64,000 nt of DNA from Scortum barcoo. Lineage: Eukaryota; Chordata; Actinopteri; Centrarchiformes; Terapontidae. Under the pieces are notes generated by a model, which was not told the origin of the DNA, made no database searches, and saw nothing but the letters and a program-made list of their open reading frames with translations. Location: NCBI GenBank assembly GCA_023238725.1, contig CM041553.1:11635992-11699991 (forward strand), given 5' to 3'. A program made the position numbers and the translations under genes. Shown here in pieces: positions 23,001 through 35,500 of the stretch. How positions within the stretch are numbered: the first letter of the stretch is position 1; every line of letters begins with the position of its first letter.

Positions 23001-26000
23001 TCAGACAGAATGAGAGCATAATTGTTTCTGTAATGAATCTTTAACCTATTTTTCAATATATGTGTAGCTTATTTTTGTATTTGCATTTTAAGTGGCCATT
23101 TTGAACACCCTGCTATCACAGTGCCTTTGCTCTCCACATTAGCAGCTCTGTCCAGTCCATTTATATCAGCAAGGCTAGACAAACATTAAAGATGTTAGAC
23201 CCACTTGTCAGTACAACGTATTGTAACCTTCATGAGCAGAAGGTTTTGTGTGTGTGTTAGATTACGTATTTCATAATATATGTTATTCATATTGCCCACT
23301 TCTAGTACAGAGCCAGTGGAAGGATTTGACCTATGCAATGTAGTGTGCTTTATAGTGCATGTGTGAGGGATATGGTGATGTGGATTTGTCCACCATCACA
23401 GATTTTTCCATACAGTTAATACTGAGGTAGCTGCCACTTTAATACCTCTGTATGTATTTTGTTATTATAGGCTATATTGAAAATCAATGAGCTGGACTTC
23501 TTAATGACAAGATTAGATAATGTTTATTTTGCATCAGTGTACATTAGCATTAACAAGTGTTGAATTAGTTTTTTTTTTTTGTATATATTAAAATAAACAA
23601 TATATCAGTATATCACAGCATATAGTCAGAGACATGTTGTAGCTTGAGAAAAAACTATGCCTACCCTGAGCTTTGTGACTCCCTTCACAAACATGTAGTG
23701 GCGTAGTGAACATTACAATTACACTTAGAAATTCAAAGCTTAGTATAGAACAGTGTAGTGCCAAAGGAAAGGGCTGTGTGACGACAAAGTAAATATAACA
23801 TACATTTGAACTAATATTGACTTAGATAGGTGACTGCTGAACCGATCTACAGCAGTACTTTACTTAATTTATTTACTTAAACCAGAGCACCTGGTTCTAC
23901 TGTAGATGGGAGCGCGCTGATGATCATCTACAGTAGGTAATATGCTGACTTGAGAAGTACCTCATACAACTCTACCTAAGAAACTATCCTAACTATGCCT
24001 TTATGTTCCACCAGGAGCCTTGAAAAACTCTCACGCTCACTTCACATCTGATGTGTTAGAGTCAAATTTTAATGATGATCTCAGCAGAAAGTGATGGGGC
24101 TTATGATGAATGCTTGCATCTCAATGCAGGTATGAACAGGAACAGTTATTATTTCAGTGCAGGTTGGGTTGCAAGTCAGTCAGAAACATGGCTGACTTAT
24201 TTTCATTGCCTGCAAGGCTTCAAAGCGGCAGCAGGGCCTGAACGAACACACAGAGTGATTCCCTTTTCTTTTTCTCAGCATAATGAGCATGTACTGTGTC
24301 TACAATGTGGTACACTTAGTGTATTGTAATTGTCTGATATTGGACGGTTTGGTCAATGCATGCCCACTTTTAGGCCACTGTAAATATGTCACCTTAACTG
24401 ACGCTTTTGTTCTGCAAAGGCACACTGTACCAGATGATCAATGCACCTGAACCTCTTTGGTGTGGATAGGAAGGATACAGTAATAGATATATAACCCTGC
24501 AAGGACAAGGACACTGTGCTTTGCCAGTAATTCAGTAGATGATTATTTTGCTCACTGACCTTAAAACTACTTACAGTAGCTGCAGTTACAGGAGGGCCTG
24601 CTACTGTTGTCGACTCCACATTGACCTCAATTTACACCTTGAACTACATAGAGGAGAAGACATGAAATAAATAACCTGTAATGTATTTGCAGTTTGGCTT
24701 TCTTTCTGCTTTCAGTCACATAAGTGCACCAGGTTCCTTTCATCTCCTTTCCTAAAAGTTAAGCCAAAATTAAACATTAGATGAGTGTAGAGTGCAGTTG
24801 GCTAACATGACAACTAACAGCTGTGTTTCTATATGTCTGTGTAGGTAGTAGGAGGTAGACTTCTTTAACATGCAGCCAGTGTAGTTAAGGATTTTCTGTA
24901 CTTCTCTGCCTTGCAGGGCTTTGGTTACCATGGCACCCCATTAAATTATGTTTTTTAAGGTTCATTCTCATTGAGGGGAAGGTTTTGTTATTAATATTGC
25001 CAACTTAAAAAAATATCAAAAACAAATGGAATGAGAAAGAAAAGTTTTTGTTCTTACTTAAAACCAGAACTCTGACTTTGACAGTGCACCTTGCATCACT
25101 GCCTGCCACGGTCCCCAGTCAGCATTACCAAACAGACACACTGTTGCTGCAGCACAACCTTGAAATTTCCATCCAAGGACAGAAGTGCACTGCAGCAGGT
25201 AGCTAGCAGTGGGATGCACCGAGCAGCAGTGCAGGGCGTGGCTGAGACATCACTGAACGTGTCAATCATTTGGTAACTTAAAATACCTGCTGAAACCCAT
25301 AAAAGACATCCTGGTATGAGTTGTTATATGATGCAGCTGCTTATGCGTTAATTAAGGCTCTGAAAAGGTGAGTTTTGTAATTATGAGGGTGGAGCAGATC
25401 GAGCAGTAGGTGGATGCTTGTGTGGTAATATGTGGTAAAATGACAAGGAGGTTGCAGTGTGACTGACTGCTGCAGAAAGAGAGACATGTTGAAAAGCAAA
25501 AACAAGTGAGGAAGTCTGGGAAAGAGCACTAAAGTTGATGAGAAAGACGCAGGGAAAGCAATTTGGAAAAACAAGTGTAGTACCAATTAAAAGCATCACC
25601 TCAAACTCAAAGTATGAGGAGAAAGTAGAAATGAAAATAGAAAAAATGTGGACTGCAAAGGAGTTAATGAGACAGGCAGACAGTTTGGTACCAGATGGCT
25701 GTTATGGTAATGCGCAGGCTTTTAGTCCTGAAATGTTAAGGTCCCACCTTCTGCTCTCTGAGCCATTTTAAATTCCCAGCCTCTTCTGGGGTGAATGTCT
25801 TAGGATGAAATCCTAGTTTAGCTGCTCTGCCTCTCACCGTGCCCCCAAGTTAGCATCATTAGAGTGCAGTGCTAAAGCTGCAATGTCCTGAATGCCACCA
25901 GCATCAGACTGCTGTCATTTGTGTTTAAAAATTATAATAATCTTCACTGTATTTTGTACTGTAATCATTCAGTAGTAACTGACACAGGAAGTCATGGACA

Positions 26001-29000
26001 GTAGAAAGTGGAGTAAAATGAATATTGGATAATAAAGCCCATAGAGCCTAATGCTTTATGAAGTGAACAGGAATAGTCCTGGGGTTTTACCGCTTTTATC
26101 TGTGCCTTTTTATTGTGCTGAGAGTCTTTGTTTTTGTTTCAGAGACACCACCTGCTCAGCTGGTCAGACTGTAACAGCAACAACAGCCAGTCAGTTATTT
26201 TAAGGAAGCTTTCTTTACAGCTCACTGGCATGGAAACGAAAGGTTCATGTACGTATATACAATTTACACTTTGTGTGTACAGCCAAAGACCTGAAAGGAC
26301 ATTAAATGGCCGTGATAGCAGGTTTCTAGGCAGCAGAAAGGTTATATGCATTGTTGTGTTGTGACCCCTACCATGTGTCCTCTAACCTTAGCATGCAAAG
26401 GCATCTTTTTGCTAATCTTTGTGTTGCTCTTGTGAAAACAATCTTACCACTTTTTTTAAGGTTGTCTTCTGGTAATGAATGGGAGACTGTAACAATCCAT
26501 TAAAACAGTGGTGAGAAGAGGGAGAGCCCTGCAGGTGGTGGATGCTCTGACTACAGGGTGACTCCCATCTGTCAACCGGGCCCTTCCCCCTGCCCATATC
26601 TATCCACCTCCAGAGGTTTGGTCACGCCCCCACTGACCCACAGAACTGAAACATAAACGTTCTGAAACACTGCTGAATTATGTTTGCTTCGTCACACAGA
26701 TTTCCTTCAGCTCCCATCCATCCTCCACTCATGATCACAGGACTTGTTTTCATTTCTATCCAAGCCTTGGCTGCAAGATGACCAAGCACTTGGAAAGAGA
26801 GCATTATTGATTCTTGGAGGCATGCAGATTGTCTAAAAGCAGTATCAGATATTTGGTGGGTTTGTGTCACTAAATCCACGGGATCTTTTGACTCTCCTCC
26901 CACGTGGATGAGAGCAATATTTTTTGGAATGAACACTGGGCATTAAAGCACCTTTCAGTAAAAGAAATAACAACATAAATATTTAGCATTAGTCTGTGTT
27001 CTGTAGCTCTTCATCTCCACTCTTGTATTCTCATGCTGAGTAAATGTTAAATGAGTAAATGTAGTTAGTGTCTGCCTTCAGCAGTGTGCAGTGGCTACAG
27101 CATCCCTCTAAAGAGAAATCTGTGATCACTTTAGCTATTTCTATTTATTGAGTCTACACACCCTAATTAACTTAGCACCCAAGCCAATTATTCTGTCTGC
27201 TTCAATCTTTGCACTTCTCTTTCTCAGATAATCTTAGTCATGTTTTGTTTGCCTGTCTTAACCTTCCACATTTGATTTGAAATGATAAAATGCTTTTGTA
27301 AATTGCTTTTAGTGGCAAAAGGGATTTTGGCTTTTCGAAGCTGACCTAGCGGCTGAAAGTCAGAAATAGTCGTTTGAAGCTGCACAGTCTGCTTCAGCAT
27401 GTACACTTTGAGATGAAAGTATGGTGCACATCGTTCAGCGCCGTTTGCTCAGGAGGCGTCTGCAGGTGCTCGAGGTACGCTGGCAGACGTTGGTGTAATC
27501 TGGGACATGAGGCTGTTGCCAAGACCCACCCAGCAGCACTCTGGAGTGCAGAGCCTTAGTTATGGTTTCGAGCAGGTGCCAGGCAGGCACAGGAACACAC
27601 ACAAACACAAACAAATGAACACCCGAGCTCCATGAAAGGTGCTGGGCCTTAGGTCTAGTAATCAGCCATTGAGGTTTTTGTTTGCTTCCTCTAAAGACAA
27701 GGAAAGCAACTCTGGTGCTGCATTGCTGTTGTTTTTATCATAACTGAATCTTAGAGATTGCCTGAGCGCAGCCCTCCTCATGTAGTACACTGAAGTGAAT
27801 CACTGTATAATAGAGATTTTCAGTTGCAGGAACTTCTCCAGAAGGGACATATTACTGACTGAAAGACATTAACCTTCATTTTGACTGAGATGCCTAGGTC
27901 TAGTTTTAGTCCCTGCCTCCAAAACGTCCTGACAGCTGCGGTGCTTTGCTGTTTGCTGACTGGTCAGACATGAGTGTCTGGATGGTTCGTCTAATGTACA
28001 AAATTATGCAGTCAGAGTACAAGCAAGTCTTGTTTGTTTTTGTTTTTTTTGTTTGACCAAATTATGTTTATTACTACTTTACTTCAGGTTATCTATTACA
28101 TTTCATGTCTGAATTGAATTGCGTGAAAAACAGAACCTTAAATTCATCTTTGTGTTCTACTTGTTTCAATAAAGTTACACTCTGAAGAAGAAAACGAACC
28201 AGATAAAACACCAAGCAGATCCTCAACTCTCCGAAGCCAGGTGTCTTTTTGGTATTTTGTTCTACTTGTGTTTCCAACATCAAAACAGCACAATATGAAT
28301 CAAGTTGCATTGCTACGACTCTGTTTTGTCCTCTCTTGATCCATGCCAACATCAGACTTGTGCTGGATTTAAAAAAAACTGTGTGGTTGGGATTGAGTCG
28401 TATGATAATATTCAATGTGAGAATTGCCAGAGATTTGTTTTAATACCTTTTTTATGTCATGCCTACTAACCCCTTAATTCATATTATATTATATTTTTTG
28501 TCTCTCTTTTCCTTTTGTCCATTTTACATATTTGTTTCCTTCTTGCAGTCTTTCATGGTGTGTTCATGTGATGTCAGAATAAACAGAGATAATACACAGT
28601 AGCTTCCTGCTGGTCTAAACATGTTAATATCATTAAAGCAAATGCATCACCTCTGTAAAATCAGTTGCACATGTTTACTGCAGATTATCGGTCACTGGTT
28701 CTTTTGAGGTTGTTGGCAGTGGACTTTCTGCTGCGTTGACTACCTGTATTGATTAATACACATCCGTACGATCATGTCGGACAAATCCAAGCCTGCCAAT
28801 AAATTCCCACTTGTACTGCCACTAATTACCCCTTGGAGGATGATGTCAGCAGCTTGTATTTACAGTAAAGCTGATATGTCAGGGTTGTGACATCTATCTA
28901 TCTATCTGTCTGTCTTTCTGTCTCTCTGTCTCTCTCTCTGTCCCCCCCCTCGGTTCTTCCTATGCCCTGCTGCTTCATTTCCTTTCCCCCTTCCATCACA

Positions 29001-29276
29001 TCTTCTCCATCTTCTCTTTTCTCCTCAAACCTTCTTGTGTTTCTTTCTTACCCTGCTTCCTCTATTCTCACCCTCCCCCACTAGTTCCTGGCCTCCAAAA
29101 CCCGCCCTGTTATCCTCCTCCATCCCCCCTCATCTTCACCTCCTTCCTCTCCTCCATCAATGTCCCAGCAGACCAGTGTGTTGGAGAATGTTGACGTAAT
29201 GTGGTGCTGACTGGTTGGTCGTCCAGCTCCTGCCCTGAAATAATGGATCTCATTTGATCCTCTGTCTCTGCATAGA

Positions 29277-29329
<53 letters not shown>

Positions 29330-29481
29330 GGAATAGACACACTCTGAAGTGACTTGCCTAGTTGCTGGAGCCTGCATCCATCCCACCACCCCTCTTTCCT
29401 CCCATCTCTTCTTTCCCTCCCTCCCTCCTCATCTTCTCATCCTCCCCTTTTCCTCTGCAGTATCGGCCCTGCCCAGTGGGG

Positions 29482-29545
<64 letters not shown>

Positions 29546-32500
29546 ATCTCACTCATCTCACTCCCCCCTCTTTTTTCTCTATCTTTCTATCTGCTGTGTT
29601 TGCTCTGCACCCGTCTATTTCTGGCTCTTGCTTTTCTTGTTTCCTCACTCTTTCCGTCTCTCTCCTGGGATCAGTCTCGATCTCCCACTTGTTGGGCTGG
29701 CTGCTGCTCTCTCCTCTGTGCCTCGTTCACTGCTCATCTTCATTTTCTCCCCATCACACCCTGTCTACCTCCTTGCGCCCTCCTCCCCTTCGCCATCTTC
29801 TCTTTCTTGCTTTCCTCAACTTTTTCCATTTATTTCTTCATCTCCGTTATTGACTCTCAAGTATTCTTCCCCCACCCTTCATCTTCTACTCCTACTGTCT
29901 CAATCTTATATTCTCTGTGCCTTTATTCTCCTTTTGCGCTGTCATTTCATATTCTGCTTGTTTGCGCTCTTTTCCTTCCCCCTAATGTACAGCTCTCTGT
30001 GTCTTGCAGCCCTTCCTCCCCTTTCTATATCTTTATTTTTTTTTCTTGCTTCCTCCATTAGTGCTGTTTTAGTTCATGCCTGAAACTACACAGTAAGGAG
30101 ACTACTCTATAACAGATACTGCATGCTGTTAGTCCTCTTGTCATTCCCTTGTGGTCTCCGTGGGTAAAAGGCCCTCTACCTACTTTCCTTTTAATAGAGC
30201 TGTGCACCCTTCCTGGGTGTGCCAATCAATAGCCTTCAGTCAGACAGCACTGTCCTGCAGCAGCGAGGAGGCACTGTCAGGGTGTGAGGATCCATCAATC
30301 ATTCAGTTGTCTTTCGTCATATCAGCCAAGGTTGCAAGAACTTGTTTGTGATTTGGTTTTTATTTTTATTTTTTTCATCCTATTTATGGAAACACACCTC
30401 TGTCTCATTAAATTCTTGATAGAATGTGGACAGAGATGTAGCAACACAAGGCTTTTAATATTTAAAATAATTATACAGATGCTAAGTCATTGTCTTGTGC
30501 GACGACCTCACGCTCCATTTTGTTTAGGAAGTGCAGCATCAGGTCAGCCAATAAGGAAGCTATGACAGAGCAGTTCTCCTGACCAATGGGAGAGCAGAAG
30601 GTGGGAGCTCTAACTTGTAAAACTGAATGCCCACATGCTTTGTGAGAGGTTTGTGAATGAGCAATGAATCTGTAGATCGGTGGTTCGTTTAGCCATATTG
30701 TTTTTGAATGTGTGGAGCACAGTAAGCTTACACGTGGACAACAGGGAAGTGAAGTATTCTGTAGCAGTGGTTAAGAGAAATTTCTTTTGATGTTTTGGTA
30801 CTTTTAACTTTTTAAAGCCACGCAAGTTATGAGTGTCACTTTAGAGTCAGCGGCTTTAGGTTGGATCAGGCGTAGGTTGGGTTGTAGTAATGAACTGCAG
30901 GAGCCAGCAGCAACTTTTTTTAAATTAAGCATTTTCTGTTACTGCACATTTTCTGTTACTGCATTTCTAAACACTGTGGTGTTTAGAAATGAAGTTATTA
31001 TTCATGCACATAGCTACCAAGCTGCAGCATCACTTTTATTAATTATTATTATTATTCAGTTTTATTAACTACCCCAGCAGGATTGTGACATCATGCCCCC
31101 TCTGTCACTACCTTTTAGACCTTTTCATTTCAATTATTCCATAAACTTTGGTTACCTCAACTGCTTTTTGGCATCACACACGGCCAGAATAAGTGAAAAC
31201 ACGTGTGTGTGGATGTGCAGCCTTTAAAAGGGAGCATGAACACTGTGAAACTACAAAAAGGGTATAAAATAGAAATCAAACTAGTTCATAGTTTTATTAA
31301 GTTATTCCCACAAACACAACATGATAAAGACCAAAAAACAAGACACAATGTTAATGTTAACAGTAGGGGATATTACCTAAAAACAAAGAATAACTTCTGT
31401 CTGATGGTTGCCTGGCAACTGGCAGTCCAGTGTTCTACTTGTGCCGAATTTAAAGAATTAGGCATAAACATGTCAGATTTTAAGATAACACATTGAGCCC
31501 GGCTAGCTGTTTCCAGACTTTATGCTAAGCTAAGCTCAGCAAGAAAGCAAATGAGTAAAACATTTGTTCAAGCTCCATGCCGAATCCACAAGGCCCCCAA
31601 GACTGTGATGAAACAGAACCATGATTCACCTGAGGCTGAGAGAAGAGGTGCAGGATGGAGCACTGTATGATGACTGCACAGTCACTATTACAAATCAGTG
31701 TTTAACACTATCTGTGGAGTAAATTTAAAGTGTATGTGTCTGTGTGTGTGTCTGTGTGTGTGTGTGTGCGTAATGCATGTGTGTATGCTTCTCACTGCTG
31801 AAACCACTTGCGTTCATTTGACTCTCTTGTGTTCTGTGGATCAGATGGCTTCATAGCACAGAGATAAAACTGAAAGACGAGAAAGCCTGGTGTAGAAAAT
31901 TGTCTGTCAGAGAACAGGCGTGGCCCCGAGCTGCAGTCCTCTGCAGTGCTTCATCCTGCTCCTTTTCTACCTCCTTGTACAACACCTGAATGGTGAGTCA
32001 TGTTAATTAGAGAAATCACTCCCACTGGAGTGACATGCTGCTCTGTAGCATAATATATAGTTGCAAGGTATCATTAAACATTAAATTAGAAATAAGAATT
32101 ACAATTATTAGCAAGTTATAGCTTTGCTAACCAGCGATTTCATAACAGGTCTGTTTGACCAGCAAATTCAAATGCTGGTCATAATTTGTAATGGGGAGCA
32201 AAGGCTGGGTTTCTGTTTTCAGTAGTCTGGGCAGGGCGAGACCTGAGGTGTTGCTATATCTGTTCTCTCTTACAGTGAGGAGGATTTAAACAGTGTTTTT
32301 GAACTGGTGAGGAAATCAGTTTCTACAGTAGCGCACTGCAGCACAATGCACTGCAAGAATATTAATGAAGAAGAGATGTGTGCGTCTGTCCAAAGAAAAG
32401 GTTTTGTACTTCGGAGGAGGGGGACAAGAGTGTGTGTCTGTGTGTGTCTGTGTGTGTCTGTGTGTGTACTCTAACTCCCAGCAGCAGAGACATGAGGAGC

Positions 32501-35500
32501 AGACAGGCTGCTGTTTAATAGATTACAAGGAAACATGGCGACCCATCGATCGTATCCCCTCCTCTTGCACACACACACACATATTCACAGTCACACTCAC
32601 TCACACACACTCAATGGCTCTTCCTCTCCCAGAATTCAGTGGTGTAGGGTTACAGCGAGACAAAGCAGAAGCATTGCCAAGGACCCTGGAGTGTGTGTGA
32701 ATGTGCACTGCATTCTTGTACTTCTGTCCTCATTAAGATGTTTGAATGGGGAAAAAAATACTAGTAAGTAGTAAAAATACTAATAGTGTGTAAATATTAG
32801 TATTTAGAGCAATTTTCATTTTGGGATTTGATTTTACTTCATTGGTCTTCTGGTATTATTTATTTATTTTCAACCTGGGTTTTTTTTTTTTTTTTTTTTT
32901 AATTGTGCCCAATCTGACCAATCTGACCATGGGCCATGCTAACGTTCGACTCATCACCTCTATTGTAGAGGTTCAGGAAAATATATACAAAACAGTTTTC
33001 TGGTAATTTGCCCTGGAAGTAGATCTTTACACAGTTAGTTGCATCAGCTTATTCTTGGGGTTTTGAAGTCTCACAGATAATCCCATTGTGTGTTGTTTTG
33101 CCGATGCTATGTCAGAATGGCTACAAATATGAGAATAAGACCCAGGGTGGAAAAATACAGGAATTTTTCTTGAAAGGTATTGCAAGTAGGATTTTCCTTA
33201 AAGCGATATATGGACTCTATATACAAAAATCAATCGTCACTGCTGACCTACCAGGGATGTGTGGAAGTGTCAGCAACACTGCTGTCTGCCTGGATGTTCT
33301 TTATCTGCTTCTTTGGGGGACATTTCTGGGTGTCAAACTCTGGGCAGTGGCTTTAACCCAGAGAAGAGGAGCAAACTTTGTATGTTGCATTTACAGTAAC
33401 CGACAGATCCACCTGATTGTATCTTTAAGTCAAGAGTAGGATTCTGTATTTTGGTTGATATTTAAAAGAAAAATAGTGGAAAATTAACTGAACTGATTGT
33501 CCACACAAGTGTAGTAAGAATACTCACCATGTATATACTCATGAGTGTCCTCATACATGGATGTGACAGCACATTTATTATTTATTATTAACAACTCCAC
33601 CGACTGAAATGGAAAACGTGTTCTTCTGCTTTATCGTTGCTGCTTTTAAGGTTTAATAATCAGTCTTTGTTTAGTCTGCCAACATTGTGTCCTGCTCCAG
33701 TTTTCTCCAGTTTGGGGAAATCAGACACACACGCACACACAGTCGTCACTTAACATGCAGCAGGCCTCTGTGTTTTTAATTTCCTCACTCTCTTTACTCC
33801 TAATTACGTTCTCGTCCTCTCCTTCCATCTGTCTCTGCCCAGACTGGCTGGCAGTTTCGCAGCCACTTTGCTGTGTACTCGTCGCCAGCAGAGCAGCTTG
33901 TGTTGTGGCTTGTAAAGTTGAAGCTGAGCCTCCCGCAAGAAGCTTTTTATAAGCAATGTCATCTACGTGTGTTCAACTATTGTTCACTTTCTGCCACATA
34001 GAACGATGGTGGTTTCACTCCGATTGCAAAATCTAGACACTGATTTGGCATTTTGTCTGTGTGGTGATCTCATTTCACAGTCAGTGACTTCAAGTATATT
34101 CACATTTGTCTGTTTAACAGGTTTTGTAGATGAAATTTCAGTTTCTGCAGGTGGTGGTGTTTGTGGTCTCTTCAGCTGTAAAGATTGGTATAATTTTTTT
34201 ATGTCTCACAAACATTACACGTATCTCTGTCTCTGTCAAGTTTTTATTTCAGTACAAACACATTTTTTTAAGGAGTAATCCAGGAGTTAATGAAATCGTA
34301 TTTATACCTCACTGTTTTTTGTCAAATGGGATCTGTAAGGCTTAGACCTGTGACTCAACTTTGTTCCTGACTCATTGTTGGAGAAGCATGGCTATGGTGT
34401 GAAATTCTGTCCCATCAGTCTGTTTTGATCAAGGAGGTCAAGTTAAATGTATTTCTCATGGTATTCATCATATAGATGATCACCGCCCTGATTTATAGTT
34501 AACAGTTGATGGTTTAGGATGCTAGCTCCAGACAGAGCTCATAGGGAATCAACTGTCCCTTTTGTATGTCTGAGAAACTTATGTAAAAGGTGTCAGTAAA
34601 AGTTCATTTTTGGTCTTGGAAACAGTCTGACAAAAGAAAGTTGTAACTCTAGGTCAGCTTCCTGTCTTTAAACCGTTTTCACCAGTGTTTCAGTTGTTAT
34701 CATATGAAGACCCTGAAAAGGTGGTTTCAAAGTATTTCTTTATGATATCAGATATCCATTACTAAATGTTCACTAATCAAAATTATAGTTCGGAAAAAAT
34801 ATTGTTGGGTGTTTGATAACTCTCAAGAGTGAGGTGGACAGGACCCACGACTGTCATCATTTTTTCATTCAGATGTTGCTGAATCATTCACTTCAGTGAG
34901 ATCATGGAGTTTTGATATCAGAAAAAAACTCGTCTGCCAAAAAGGTTGAACCTAACTCAACGTTTGGAGTGATGCAGTGTCATTAATTCATCCAGCAAGG
35001 TGTCACATTGGCTAATTAAATATGAATGTGCACACATACCAGGTAACTTGCTTTGTAACATTATCATTGATTTTTTTTTTTTTTATGTTAATTTGTGGAT
35101 TGGTGTAACAAAGGATAAAATCCTGTCTCTTCTGCTATCTGATTAGCCTCCAAACTCTTTGACCTCTCACTCAAACTGGCCTCTTGTGATTATGTTTAAT
35201 CATCTTAATGGTGCCTGATGCGACACGGTCCCACCAACACCAAGACTTTTTTTGTGCCTTTTAACAGCCATAGTGACACAGCAACATTTTGCTCACAAGA
35301 ACAAGGTATCCCACTGGGAGCTGAGCTGAAGCCAAGTTTAGCCCTGCTGCTCCTGATTTCTGCCCTCTGCGTCTCCAGGCCTCTTAATCAATGCTGTTTT
35401 TGCTTCATGTGTCTATCAAACTGTCAGTTCAGTAGTTGTAAGCCATATTGTTTTATGGATCCTATTTTTACACCAATGTGTTGATTAATAATTAACAGTG

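Larger units (their letters stand above)
28885..30062 (+). repeat. 1.2 kb pyrimidine-rich tract in UBE2O intron 1
   Basis: The + strand is dominated by C and T from the TCTA/TGTC repeats at 28893 through TTCTT/CCTCC runs to about 30060, apart from a more mixed island at about 29160-29345. It includes an (AC)23 tract and a (TC)30 tract. It keeps several + frames open as Ser/Leu/Pro/Phe-rich nonsense. Purine-pyrimidine asymmetry on this scale can form triplex (H-)DNA. Confidence 0.8.

Noticed and set aside
29279..29324. AC repeat as evidence of a telomere or centromere
   Set aside because: Ordinary dinucleotide microsatellite, as found at several other places in the window.
29349..30083. 244-codon + strand open frame in UBE2O intron 1
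   Set aside because: Ser/Leu/Pro/Phe-only low-complexity product of the pyrimidine tract; three overlapping frames are open at once, as expected from composition rather than coding.
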